From positions 398,501 to 462,500 of the forward strand of contig JAODUP010000114.1 of assembly GCA_025642065.1 (NCBI GenBank): a stretch of DNA of 64,000 nt, in the 5' to 3' direction. Under the pieces are notes generated by a model. That model made no database searches. It saw nothing but the letters and a program-made list of their open reading frames with translations, and was not told the DNA's origin. This DNA is from Paralvinella palmiformis. Taxonomy: Eukaryota; Annelida; Polychaeta; Terebellida; Alvinellidae. The position numbers and the translations under genes are program-made. Of the stretch, positions 1 to 14,600 are shown in pieces (position 1 is the first letter of the stretch; every line of letters begins with the position of its first letter).

Positions 1-356
1 GCAGTGACCACCCTCAGGGTATTTCGGCTCCATCTTTCCGTACTGCTCCCCGTGAGTGGTGGGGGAGGAGGTTTCTCAACCACTCCAACATAGAGGCTGT
101 GCTGATTAAGCGACAGCCTGGGGATTCTCCCCGAACAACAAAACCAACCAACTCATTATCACCCAAACAGGAAACATCCGTCGTTTACACCTAATGACAA
201 ACTGTCCATCTTTTTTCTCACTTACAATGAAACGTGATCTTTCGCTGTACTTCCACAACTTTAATTCTTTCAGGATATTTTTTTTTAAAGAAACATGTTC
301 CCTTTACAAATTATGAATCTTATTAGACTATGAAATAACTCTCTCTAAATTGAATA

Positions 357-409
<53 letters not shown>

Positions 410-873
410 TATGTATATCTAATACTATGACGCCAGATCAAGCCCAGCCATAAAAGCCTCCTTTTTTCAAGTGTTGTGTCATGGTCTTGTTAAGCTGATT
501 TGTTTGTTTAGTCTGGACAATATTCACACCAGAGACCCATGATCGAGAGCGACTCCTCGGTGAAACATCCTCCAAACACAGGTGTGACGTATATTCGGTA
601 ATACTTTAACCATTGCGCTTTAGGAGTGCTCCTTATATCGGCAGTGTACCTTATCCTCCCAAAGTCAGCTAAATTAAGTATTCTCAGTTAATTGAAATAC
701 TTAAAACACCTCCAACAAATAGAGCATGGACTATATAGCTCCAAAATCCAGATTAACAGTTTTTCGTAGAACTGCACACACGCGCGCGAGTGTGTGTATA
801 TGTGTGTGGGGGGGGGGCGTGTGTGTATGGCTCTCGTCTAATAATAATAATCCATGTTATATTCCACTTTCAG
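1..873. other. Upstream intron sequence of Contactin
   Basis: No convincing exon is seen. The stretch holds an AT microsatellite at about 360-407 and a GT/poly-G tract at about 785-825. A short open piece at 512-559 has splice-like borders and compatible phase. It lacks the cysteine and aromatic residues expected before YDGANL in a lectin fold, so I did not call it. Confidence 0.5.
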
Positions 874-3577
874 TACGACGGCGCCAATCTGATTAGCATA
901 AACAGTGATGGAGAACACAACTTTGTCGTCAATACACTGACTACGATAGATATAGGTCAAGTGAAGTATGTATGTCATGCAATACTCTCCTCACCCACAC
1001 CCTTCCGGCTATAGAGCTTGGTGTGTTAACGGTATCATATACAGATTCAGGCCTGTTACAACTGTATAATTTTGTTGTTGCTAAGTGCCATAGAGCAATC
1101 TTTTGAGGAAATACCCAGAGCCCTATATTAGTAGTAGTAGTAGTTATAGGCTGTAATTTTTAGTGATATCACTATCTTCATCGTCATTATCGTCGTCGTC
1201 ATCATCATCATCATCACCACAGCCTTCATCATCATCATTAGTAGTACCCTTAGTAGTAATGGTAATAGTACTTTTATAATCCTCCTCTAACAAATGAATG
1301 AATGAAAAATACAGAAGACAATATTATACGTTATAAAGTCTGTTTGTATACTCTCGCCATGACAACGGCCACGTGCTCTGTATTTATTTACGTTACGATC
1401 CATGTTAGACTGATATGGTGGACCAGTGGACAGCGAGTGGCTCCAGACTCGGCCGAGTTCTATTGGGAGGGAGATGGCAATAAGATAGAATCGTTCTTCT
1501 ACTGGCATAATGATTCTATACCACAAGACTCGACCAAAGACTTCATACAGTATTACTTCGATGGTAAGTCTCAAATGGTAACGCATCTCCTCCGTTTATA
1601 ACACTAGGTCCCTCTACTAATGGGAACGTGAAATAAGGGTTTCTATAACTAAAATAAAATAAATATGATGGTAACTATGGACGAAATAGGAAAATAACAG
1701 AAAGAAAGAAACAGGGATAAGGGAAACAGAAATAAAGCGATTTTAGAATCATTTATTAAATCCTTAAGGGAGCGATAATTCAAGATATGGATGTGCTCGA
1801 GTAACATTTATTGACACCGATGTTATGTCCTACGTCTTTTAAGATTGATAGGATTGACTTCATTCCACAGCATACGATCTCCCTCTCACACACCGCCCCC
1901 CCCCCCATCGCCCAAGAAAATTATGTGCGTTTAAGAAGATCGGTGATAGCGCAGTTAGTTAGAGCGTAGGACTCGTAGCCAAATGGTCGCGGGTTCGAGG
2001 CTCCGTGAGCTGCAGTGCCGTCATGTTGGTGACTGGTTCACTCATCCATAAAAAATGAGTACCGACAGGACGCTATGGCTATGTGTTTGAGTAACGCGTT
2101 GCGCCTATAATGGCAGCATGCGTTGTATGCTCCATTGGGAGTTGAGATATGTGCTGGATGGAAACAGGTCTGAGTCAGGGATAATAATATTGTAAATAAT
2201 ATCGTAAAGCGCCTTAGAGCAGCTTCTAGTTGAATAGGGCGCTATATAAATATAACATATTATTATTTATTATTATTAACAATCAGTTTCTTTGTTGACA
2301 TGTTTTATAAGGTGAAGGATGACGGATGTGACTGCTGAAGTTTTGTTAGTCTTGATTGATTCTTTTCACTGAAACCAACTAATCACGTTCCAGAAAATCA
2401 ACACATACAAATTATTTAAACTGATTATGTCCGCCATCTGGCGGCACTCTGTCTGCGGGTAGCATCCCATAGCGTTCGCCATAAGATTAGGCACTAAATC
2501 AGTACTTCTGAAACAGGTGAATGGTTCACCCAAGTCTGAATGAAATTATTTTATTGGTGATTATAAAACTAGATGGTGAATCATATGTGAAGGGTGAATA
2601 AAATGTGAAGGATGGATGACATGTGAAGGGCAAATGAAATGTGATGGGTGAAAGAAATCTGAAGGGTGAATGAAATTAAATAATTTACTCTTATATTTAT
2701 ATTTTTCTATATTTGAAAAAGACATTGCTATATCAATGGATAATAAGCTGTTATTGTTTTTAATATCAGTGGAGTGAAACATTGGATGTTTTCACTCTAA
2801 CTACGGTTTTCTCCTTTAAAAGTAACAGGATATTTCTGAAATTGAGTGCAATATAATATCCATAGACAAGATGATGTTATATGACGTTCAATGAAATTAC
2901 TACAGGAATTTGAAAACCAATCTGATCTTCCAAATTTTAAAAATCCCCATGAATGTACAAACAAAAACACTTGTCGTTCCATGAGAGTTGGTTGTGTACT
3001 TGACGTCGCTGACCCGCAAACCGCAGTCCATCTCCAGATCACGAACTGCGCATGCGTCGCCTTTGTTTTTTTCCCCTTAAATTGTATCTGCATCAGTGTA
3101 TTTATTCTGTTAAAATGGAAATTAGCAATCTGTAGTGGAATATTGGTTTGAATTCAGCAAATAGGAAACCCCCCTCCAGTATGTAATTATGATATTGTTG
3201 AAATGCGAATCATGAGATTAACATAGAATTGTGTCAGCAGCTAAAAGTATGATCGAATATAATAGCCGAAAATCTTCGTTATTTCTTCTGTAACGGCTAC
3301 CATCATAAGAAAGGTGATTATAGCATTTTGTTCCGACGATGTTAAATAGAATGGAGCTGGTTCTATCGTTTCAACATACAGACGTGCTACATTTAAATAC
3401 ACCAACAATGCCTACTTAAGCCATAACAGATCTCCTAATGGTGTCACTCAAACATTTGTTTAGGTTACAAATGGGCGTGGATACTCTCAGTCGGCGGTAC
3501 ACGGGAAAGGGCATCGTACATCTGTGAAATATCTAAAGAAGAAATCTACAAAATCAGTGACAGAGACCGAGGCCCAG
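874..3577 (+). CDS. Cont: Contactin exons: C-terminal part of the C-type lectin domain
   Basis: Three exons (874-965, 1409-1563, 3464-3577) encode most of a C-type lectin-like fold. The first carries YDGANLISINSDGEHNFV, the typical 'gAnLvsInsdgEhnFv' strand and helix. The second starts LIWWTSGQR and contains FYWEGDGNK and a WHND stretch close to the usual WND motif. The third carries YKWAW and ends with YICEIS, the conserved closing cysteine. The partner cysteine before YDGANL is absent from these exons and must lie in an upstream exon. A lectin domain ahead of the Ig domains is the protostome Contactin arrangement; vertebrate contactins lack it. The first exon ends in phase 2 at a GTATGT donor, which joins cleanly to the acceptor at 1408. 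Confidence 0.88.
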
Positions 3578-4166
3578 GTAAGAGATAACCAGGAGTGAAT
3601 GAGTGAGGCAGTGAGTGAGTGAGTCAGTCAGTGAGTGAATCAGTCAGTGCCGAAATGTGGGCAGCAAACTGGGTTATAAGTTGAATGTAAACAGTGAAAA
3701 TGAAGAGCGAATTTTGTCAAGCAACTCTTAATATGCAGACTAACGATGAGCGAGCCATCCGTATTAGTCTGATCAGTGACATAAGACGTCATTAAGACTC
3801 TACTGTTTGGAAATGTGAACTTTATATGTTCCTGTTTTATGTCCACTTTTGTGCACGAGGTAAGCTCAATGGGACGAGCGGTCTACTTTATGAAAATGCG
3901 AAAGGTAAATATTGTTTTTAGCGGACACTTCTCTGCATACAGAAGTGAGGGGAAGTGAAAGATGAAACACCCTTTAGGCATAGCTACGTCGCTCATAAGT
4001 AGCTAATATTAGTTGACGAAGTTATTTGCAAAGGTAATGTCTAGTTGATAAATACCTGGAAAATAGTAGCTAATTGTTACCACTATTTCATCCTGTTATT
4101 TTTCTTCTAAAGTGGATTCCCAGTTTTATTATTATTATTATTTGTGTGTGTGTGTGTGTGTGTGTA

Positions 4167-4219
<53 letters not shown>

Positions 4220-6064
4220 ATGTGTGTTTTGCCAATTTATAAGTCAAGAACCTCCAAACAAAGAGCCACGATTTCCGTATATCTAGGCCTTTGAAGGTAA
4301 AGAACTTTAAAACAGACATGAAGTAACCAATGGTAGATGGAAGAAAAACCTCGTAGTTGACTGTGAACGATAACTTTCCTGTGTGCTATTTTTTCTGACT
4401 GATCTATAACCCGGAGATGGCGAACAACAAGTTTTATTCGTGCGATCCAGACCATGAAAAGTCATCGTATAATATTTGTTTCATTAGTTAAGGCACGCGG
4501 ATTAAAGCGTTTCCATGATCTAAGAATGACTGCATTCCAGATTACGGCCTGGAGGATACGAATCCGGAGACGGTGCCCCGAGGACCCGATCTGACCACCC
4601 AGCCTCAGGACACCGTCTACGAGCCGAGCGACGTCAAAGGTTACGTCTATCTGGATTGCTACGCCGACTCCTACCCGCCATCCACTTACCAATGGCGACA
4701 GGAGAGAGCCGGACAGAATGTCAGCATAGATCCGACACAAGAGGGCAGATATACGCTGATTAATGGTAGACTGATCATCCACGATCCGTCTACAGAACAG
4801 GAAGATGATGGCAGATATCAGTGCAGCGCCGGCAACGAATTTGGAACCATCCTCAGTAACACGATGGCCCTTAGCTTCGGCTGTACGTACCACCATAACG
4901 ATATATTATCAGTCTATGGAATAAACAAATCGATCCAGCGATTAACCATTAAATCGATCAACCGATCAAAGTCTAATTACTAAATTGGAATGACGCAAAG
5001 CTATACGAATCATCGGATTTGGGCCATGAATTCAATTTTTGCTTTTACATCGTCAGCTTTGGATCAATTTGTAAAAATATAAATGGATGAAACATCCATT
5101 TCAAATTTGTTTAATTGCTAACTTAAGCAATTGGGATAGCTCGTTCCAGCACCAGTTGCGGCGTGCCATTCATTACCCGTTATAGCCGTTCATTGTGACA
5201 AAATAAAGTTTATATTCATTTTAATTGACAGATCTCCAGGATTTTCCCAAGTCACCGAGAGCTCCAGTTGATGCTATATCTTACCAATGGGCGTCCATCG
5301 AATGTAGCCCTCCGGCTCATTATCCAGGTAATTTTATTGACATGAGTTTTGTATGTATAACCAATAACAAACACACCTTTGGTAAGCAATTAACGCTGGC
5401 AGGGGGGGTTAATGTGCGTTTTAGCGGTATGTGACAAGGCATTTAAACAAGGAATCACGAATCGTGACTTCAACTGCTTAACGATTCGTCGGGGGAGTGA
5501 TCCGGAAAAGCAACTTTTCACATGGCAAGACGTGGGGAGTTCACCAGTGTCCAGTTTAGTATATAACTGTTACGGCCTATCACGTTGTGTGTTTAGCGTT
5601 CTCTGCTAATATGAAGCAGCCACAAATTGAAGTGTAAAATGTTTGTTTAACAATAAACATGATAATAATGATAATGATGATGATGTTGATGATAATGATG
5701 ATTTCTCTTTCAGATATACTCTACACGTGGTACAAGAACGACATCTATAACTTCATACGGCCAGAATTAAAGCCCTATATGTTTATATCTAACGATGGCC
5801 GACTTTACTTCTCCGAGGTGACTACTGATGACGTCGGTAATTATTATTGTCTGGTATATAAACCAGGTCAAGAACTAGCCGAGGGCAAGGTCAGCATGCC
5901 AACACAACTCCGAATTACCGAGGGAAGTAAGTAATAAGGTTATTAGTTCGTTATTGTAGATTACTGCTTAAAATTGGGCTAGGACAAACTGTCAGCGACA
6001 ACACCGCCACCACCACCCAATAATAATAACAACACCCCCAAATAACAATAACAACAACAATAAC

Positions 6065-6099
<35 letters not shown>

Positions 6100-6437
6100 A
6101 TCCATCTGATAAAGTGCACTTACAACTGCTGTACAGTAAACTTAAAATATATGAGATGCCTAAACACATTTTTAAACAAAGAAATTTGGGCGTTATTAGC
6201 CCAAAATATTATGTGAAGATAACAGATGAGAGACATTTAAAAGTTGGACCTACTATACTAAATACACAACGGTTACGAGTATATAATGTTAGTTGAGATA
6301 GTAGACCTTCACACTACAAGATCTAAATCTTTCATTTCAAATGTTGACAAGATATGGACTTGCTCGGCCCACGCACGCACGCACACACGCACGCATATAT
6401 ATATATATATATATATATATAACTTCATACGGCCAGA

Positions 6438-6474
<37 letters not shown>

Positions 6475-9400
6475 GTTACAAAACAACTAAAACTTCGTGA
6501 GATTTATGTATAATTGACAATAATTGAACTATTCATTTGATATTAATAACAAGAAATGAAATTAGTGTAGCACATCTGTTATCTAATTATAGTGTTAGAT
6601 AAATTAAAAGGATAACTCAAATTACAGTTACACTCAGGATATGCACTTACGTTAACTCTTAACAATATTTAACAACTAAAATACAGTACTATACTTTTCT
6701 GTGTTTTAACACTTATTTAAATAACGTGTTTATTGCTTACAAAGACAATTTATGATATAGTAAAGCATAAATCACAGTAATAAGAGTTTGTCCTCGTTTT
6801 AAATAAGAGTTGTACGATTTGTCTTTTGGTATTTTGTTTGTTAATGTTTTGTCTGTTTTCGTTTTCTTTTTTGTCCGTTGTTGATGTTTTGTCTGTTGTT
6901 GATGTTTTGTCTGTTGTTGATGTTGTGTCTGTTTTTGGAGTTTTGTCTCTGGTTGGTGTTTTGTCTGTGTTGGTGTTTTGTCTGTTGATGTTTTGTCTGT
7001 TTTTGTTGTTTTGTCTCTGGTTGGTGTTTTGTTTGTGTTTTTTGTCTGTTGATGTTTTGTCTGTTTTTGTTGTTTTTCTCTCGTTGGTGTTTTGTCTGTG
7101 TTGGTGTTTTGTCTGTTTTTGGAGTTTTGTCTCGGTTTTTTTTTTTGTTTTTTTTTCTTTTTGGGGTTTTTTGTTTTTTTTTTTCTGTGTTGGTGTTTTG
7201 TCTGTTTGATGTTTTGTCTGTTGTTTGTATGTTGGTGTTTTGTATGTTGTCTGTTGTTGATGTTTTGTATGGTGGAGTGTTGTCTGTTGTTGTGCCATGA
7301 TGATTACAATGTAGCAACATACACTCTCTCATATGATGATTCATATGACATGCTTCTCTGATTATTCTCTCCCTCATCCCTCTGTGTCCCTCATTACCCC
7401 CCGCCTCCTACAGGTCCTAGTGTATACGAGCCACAGATTGGAAGCAGTTTTCCGCTGATTTATCCCAACTCTCCTAAAGTCGGTGACACTGTACGACTCG
7501 AGTGCTGGGCATCGGGAAGGTAAGATTAATTGTTCATTCTTCTAATTAAACATTCGTAGAAAGCCTTCTTCTGTTCGGTATGAGACACTTCTAGTATTGC
7601 TGTACTCTGACTACGATTAAACTGTATTGTGCACATACCGTACAGCCATCATGCGTAACATCAATCTACCTGAAAACAACCCAATCTGCATTTCTGGCAG
7701 TAAATAACCGAATAGAAAACGGTTCTTATTCAGGTTATTATAGAGAAGGGCCAAATATTGCTAAAATAAATTATAGTCGATTTAATATCACTTTGAACTG
7801 GATTATTTAATCTGTGGTTGATCGTTGTTAGTATTTTAATATCATTTACGATTTGTGTGAACATATTTGTATTATACCTGAAAACTTAAGTAAATTTCGC
7901 AATCCACATATAAAGGTATTCGTCAGGTTCAGTTGCATCTAAATATTTCGATATATATATATATATATATCACTAAATACAATGTCATTAGTGTATGCGA
8001 GTGAACAGTGGTAGACTTTTAATATTTAAATTAATTTCCAACAGGTTTCTTGTTGTGTGACTTCGAGAAAAAGGCTAATTAGTGATTGACCATTCATTGT
8101 GTGTTTTTGAACTTTTATTGGACAACAACCAAACATACAATATGTCACTAAACACATCCATGTCTTTATTATTATTATTACTATTATTATTTATTAAGTT
8201 CGATAGAATATGACTTGGTCTACTCATGGGACAAGGTACAGAAAATGAGCGACGGAAGCTACCAAAGGCTACCACTTCCTCCTCAATCTCAGCTCTCCGA
8301 CCACAACAGAGTCGTAACAATACCCGATATCACTAACTACGACTCCGGTATCTATATGTGCCATGTATACAGAGTAAATGGTCAGGCCACCAACAAAAGT
8401 GTACAGCTCTCTCTTCAAGGTAACAACACAAATAAAATACGTATCTGGTACAATAAAGTGGGACGATAAACTGGCACAATCTAGTTTCAGAACATACAAT
8501 TATATGTACATGTTGTTAGTTCTGATTATAATTTTCTCTGCATATCATAATAAAAATTTCGTAAAATCCCGTAATCAACAATCGCCTGTATCAGTATTAA
8601 GTTAGATTTAACCAGATAGAATACTTTCCCAGGAAGGGAATGGGGGTGGAGCAGGTGTCTTTGTCATTTATAAATATTGGTTTCAAACTCCGTTTTATAT
8701 ATATATATATATATATATATGGCATATTGAATCAATCAATTGATGCACGAAATAATTGCGGAAGTTTGCCCTTTACTGACATTGGCTTCTGGCATACGTT
8801 TCACTTGTGTCCCTGTTATGTTGATAAAGTGTCATAATGATGTAGATATTTTGAACACGTATATGTTTGTTTTAGAATATGTACTTATGTCGTACTGAAT
8901 ATATAGTGAAAATTAACCGTTTGGATATCTAGCACTGAGTGCCACTCCATCTAAAACAAAATGATTAATTTTACCTTCTTTTCTAAATTTTGAAGTATTG
9001 GAATATTGTACTGATATGAATGAATATGGGACGTGTATGATATGCTTCGTCTAATGCAACGCAACAACAACAACAAAATATATGTTGTAATGCAACGCAA
9101 AATATATGTTGTTACTTGTTATTCTAGCTGAGCCAGCCTTTAGTGTTCAGTTGACGGATAAATTTGTTGACGTCGGCTCGAGCTTGGTGTGGCGCTGCGA
9201 CGCCAGTGGTGACCCCCCACCAGAGTACAGCTGGCTTAAAAATGGCCGACCATTTAACAACCAGACGATACCGCCGGAAGATACGGACCGGATCATCGTG
9301 ACCAATAACGTGCTATATATAAGCAACCTGAACTCCAAGGATGACGGAATGTATCAGTGCGTCGCCGAGAACATGCACGCCAGACGATATAGTTCGGGCG

Positions 9401-10607
9401 AGCTGAGGGTACTGGGTGAGACGTTCGGAACCGTTCGAGTTCGATTTATTTCAATCTGATCCGGTCTGGATCGAGTGAACAATTAACATATTTCGTGAAC
9501 CCGTTAGCGAACAATTCAAACATTGCAACCACTCTCAATGGGTTCAATAACAAGCGGTTTTAAAGCAGAATAGCAAATACTACATCCATATATGTTCTTA
9601 TGCAATTGGGTTATGAAATATGAAACTTACTGCATTCATTCAAAATCCGGTTTTGTGTTTACAATTGAAACTGTACCAAATATTTAAATATACCTTGTAT
9701 TCCACAATCCTCCTCGTTTTGTATTGACATCTTAACGATGATGCGCTAATTCACGTATCTGAATGTTATCTCTTCGCTTTTGTACAGCCTTCGCGCCCAA
9801 CTTCAACAAGTATCCCCTACAACCCAATCAGTTCTGCACCGAGCGAGGCAATACGACATTGTTATGTCAGCCGGAAGCGGCTCCCTATCCACTGTTCGAG
9901 AACATCGTTTGGTACAAAGACGACGGCCTGCTCAATCCGGGAGACGGCGAGCAGGATCGTGTCCGGAAGATGCCCAACGGTAATCTGTTTATCAGCAGCG
10001 TCCAGGTCTCAGATAAGGTAACTAACCTACTCATCCATGTATGATCCAGACAACTTTGTCAGCCTGTTGACCGCTTCCGGACCCGGACCTTTGTATCGAG
10101 GTACCCAGTAAACGTTGTATAGAGGTACTCATACCGACCTCGCCATGCATTACTTATTCTATCATGCGTCTCTTGTTAGAACAATGTTGTTTATAGTTTA
10201 GCAAAAATGGCGAATGATTTTGTCAGGATCACAAATTATATGAGATTATTTCCGGATTATATCAGTGTTATTTTGTTTTGTTGAGATTTGTTTATCTTTC
10301 ATGAATATGTTTAGATGCGTCCCAGAATCTTTAAAAAAACCTACGCTTTTTATGTCATTCCCACTCGAAATTTGACGAATTGGATGTTGTATGTAATAAG
10401 GGAAACATTATATTTATCAACATAAAGCGAAATGTTTTGATAACATAAAACTATGTATAGCATAAACGGCCAAATTATATATTGTGTGTGTGTGTGTATG
10501 TTAACAGTGTGTGTTACCAGTGTGTGTTACCAGTGTCTGTTACCAGTGTGTGTTACCAGTGTGTGTGTTACCAGTGTGATCAAACATTCTAACCCTGTAC
10601 CTGTGGC

Positions 10608-10644
<37 letters not shown>

Positions 10645-11512
10645 AGCGATATTATATTAACCGAGATTAATGTCCGTTTCAGGGTCGTTACAGGTGTCAT
10701 GTATCTAATGATTACGGAGAGGCAGAGACTATCGGCAACTTAACAGTACTTAGTAAGTAAACAAATAGTCGTCATTATCTATCTATAAATTGTTTGTAGT
10801 ATTATTTGTAGTATAACAACAACAAAAACAACAACAATAATAATAATAATAATAATGTATTTTTACTAAACCATCCCTACCAGCATAAGCCATTCAAAGA
10901 CAATATACAATTAAGCAACAATAAGAACATACTAAACAATTATATAATACTATTATGACATACATAATAAATCAGAATATAATAAAAATAATATTGATGA
11001 CATATCATGTATATTTAATATATAGGTATACCTCAACATGTTATAACACACTAAAACATATCAAATGTAAAAACACCTACACATAACATAACATTACAAT
11101 AACATTAGACATTTAACATTACCTGACACGGGATGTGTTTGTTGTTACGTCATCGTGTTCTTCCTGTTTACACTCGACAGCTACCACTACCATCACAACT
11201 CCTCCTATGGATACCAGCATCACAGTAAACTCTAGTACCTTTCTCCATTGTGTGGCCTCGTATAGTCCGGAACAGGATGTCACCTACGTCTGGTATCACG
11301 CTGATCTGTTGGTCGAGTTCGAAAGAGTCTATCGTCTCGGCGAGAACAAATTTGAGCTTTGGTACAATCCTCACTATAAGAGGGTAGGAATTTAGACTTA
11401 CCAACAACCTAAATAACGTGTAAACGGTACATGCTTACCTCGGGTAGCTGTTTTCCTGAGCCCGACAGTCGGTGAATGTGTCTTAGAGTCGCTTGAAAAC
11501 AACACATTTCCC

Positions 11513-11553
<41 letters not shown>

Positions 11554-11603
11554 AGCAAGTTGATGAGAATATCACACACACACACACATACACACACACA
11601 CAT

Positions 11604-11644
<41 letters not shown>

Positions 11645-14600
11645 TAATTTTAGCAATTGTCTATTTCATTTATACTGTTTACAGGGAAGTGGTATAAACA
11701 ATGGTGGCTTGTATGTTATGAATGTTCAGCATGAACATAGTGGATACTACACCTGTGTGGTTGAGAGTGGTTCTGGAATTATGGAAAGAGCAGCTAACCT
11801 TTATGTATTAGGTAAATAAATAAACACAACAATAACAACAACAACATAACAGTTCCTCAGTTATCTTCTACATTATACAGCATTATGTAGAGGAAGATGC
11901 CTCTGGAGTATATCATACACGTCCCAGGTGTCATCAGCATCGAGGCTAACAAAAACACTCACTTACCCACCCACTCACTCGACCACTACCTCATCCACTC
12001 ACTCATTAATAGAACATCGGCCGTTGGACATTCTGATGGCCCCGCGGTTAGAGCACTGCTCTGCAATTATCCCAGTTGTGGGTTCGAACCCGTCTCGTGC
12101 ATGCGTTTGTGCGATCTGTTTCTCTCTCTAATCTCCCACTGGCCAGATGTGACTAGTACCGAGGTTAAACAACTCAACTGAACATTGACCGTTGTTTATT
12201 TGACATTTAGGTCCCCCCAGTGAGCCAGCTGGAGTCTATAAAGACGAAACAACGTTGACGACACACTCTATCGTGATACAATGGAAGGCTGCTGGTAATA
12301 ATGGTGATCCTATCATATCTTATGTCGTAGAAGGCCTTAATTATTGGGAAGGATTCTGGAAGATTCTTGTTACAAGTAAGTACTAATAAATTGATATTTT
12401 TATCGTTGGCCCTTGACCCTTAAATCATTGTGCAATAAGTACCCGAGTCACTCGCCACTCCTAACAATAAAGTACACTGTTATCACTGGCATCCGCTGTA
12501 CGCTTAGGAGACATAATATGTGTGTGTGTGGGGGGGGGGGTAAAGAATACGCAAAAAAACACCGGAAAAGGGCAATCCTAAAAGACGGGTAATCCAAGAT
12601 GGCGTATGACAGGAACTGAGAGAATCTTCCTCCTCAGCTAGGCGACACTTGACGATATATTCTTCCGCGCACGCCACGCCACAATCTAGTTCTCTGCTCC
12701 GTAACTTTTAAGCCCTTATTGGGGTTCCTTCGTAACGGTGAGTTGTTGTAATTTGGAGCCCCGCAATCCGAGGACTTCCAGTTCATAATTAATATATGCT
12801 TCATTAACAGATGTTAGAGTACAACAAGACCAGTACGGTACCATGCGATATAACGTGACAAATCTTCAGGCTTACAGCACATACGAGATCCGGATGAGAG
12901 CTGAGAATAAACTAGGTACATCCGGACCAAGTCAGCCAACAGGTAATGTTTATATTACCTAGGTAAACCTAGATATAACCTATATAACACAAAGGTAACA
13001 CTGGTTTATAATGAGAATAATATTATTGATGATGTTAGGTAAAGTGTTAGTAAAGGTAACACTGGTAGGAGAATCCCGGACATAACTCCCTGCGGACAAA
13101 ACCCCCTGCGATTCTGAAAACCCCCAGCGGACATAACCCCCTGCGGACATAACCCCCAAAACGACATCTTGGACAAAAAACCCTGAACGTCAGTGGTTGT
13201 TTTGAAAAAGATGGTTTATATCTGAATTTAATATATGTTTTTTTTTCTTCAAAATATAACTATATAAGGCCAAAGATAAATTTTCTAACAACCATTTGTG
13301 TGTGTTAATTACTGTCAATTAACTTGTCAGGTAAATAATAGGAAATAAATAGATCAATATGACATAATCATTTGAGGATCAAATGTACTTGAAAATTAAC
13401 TTAGGTGTGATGCTGATTAATATTAGAACTTAGGAACAAGGGAAGCCACTTGATTAAAGAAAATTATTTCTTAGATCTATGAAGCCAAATTATAATTGCA
13501 AGAAAGCCACGTATAATTATCATATAAATTAGGAATCCTGTCATATTATGATTGTAATTTATATTTCCAATGTTGCCTATAAAACTGAGTTCATTTTGTG
13601 TTAATCATTACTTCTCAGACTGTTATAAATGATAGTTCTAGTATTACAAATATCAAGCTTATATATCTACGGCATAAATCTACAACATGGAGCTGGTCCC
13701 TAACAATAAGGGTGGTCCAAACTCTTATATGATGATGATCCGGAGTTCGGCTCACAGTCATGATGGTAGCAAAATGACCGTTGTTGCCATAAAGGTCCGG
13801 ACAACACCGAAGGACTAAGGGAGTACTAGTCGAGGGACTCCAGCTCAACTTCTTGCTGATCACACAGCCAGTGTCCCCGTAGAAGTCCGAGCAGCAATAG
13901 GTCAACGCGAATCCGTCAAACACACAGTGCGCCGTGAGAAGGCCAAGTCATTTCCTGCTGATCCACGAAGCCTTTCTGATCCGGAGATTCCCCAGGAATG
14001 GACATTGACCAGTGATGGCAAACCTTTTCTGATCCATGACAGCGGTGCTGATTCCTCAGAAAGGATGTTAGTCTGCATAGTAGGTGGGACTTACTCAGTT
14101 AACACCAGCAGACACGTGGCACATGGATGGAACATTCGATTCTGCACCGATTATCTTCAAGCAACTATACGTGATCCGTGTACCACTTGGAGAATCAGCA
14201 GTGAGTTGCGTCTATGGATTCCTTTCTGGCAAGTCACAAAACACATATGAAGAATTTCTGCAAGCAGTTCTGGGTGGCTGCAGTAATCTTGGATATCAGC
14301 CAGATCCTACTACCATCGTGACAGATTTTGAACAAGCGTGTATCACAGCAGTGTCTACCACTCTTGGGACGCATGTTCGCCTCCAGGGGTGCTTCTATCA
14401 CCTAACTCAAAGTACTTGGCGGAAGATTCAGGCACTTGGAATAGTTACTCGTTATCGTTCCGAGGAAGATGTGAAGCTCTTCTGTGGAATGTTAGATGGC
14501 CTTGCCTTTCTGCCCACGTCTGACGTCTCTGCGGGCCTCGACTATCTACGGGAGAACACGCCAGATGGGCAGGACGAGATGGCGTCATCCCCCCTATCAG

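Noticed and set aside
512..559. Possible upstream Contactin exon with acceptor TTTAG and donor GTGAAA, phase compatible with 874
   Set aside because: The encoded 16 residues lack the cysteine and hydrophobic pattern expected just before YDGANL in a lectin domain, and the donor is weak.
6750..7377. Open frames up to 182 codons over the T/G-rich minisatellite
   Set aside because: Low-complexity K/N/Q/T or F/L/V/C products on all frames, created by the repeat.
12030..12130. Functional tRNA gene
   Set aside because: A and B boxes are present but acceptor and anticodon stems do not pair properly and there is no terminator T run directly after.
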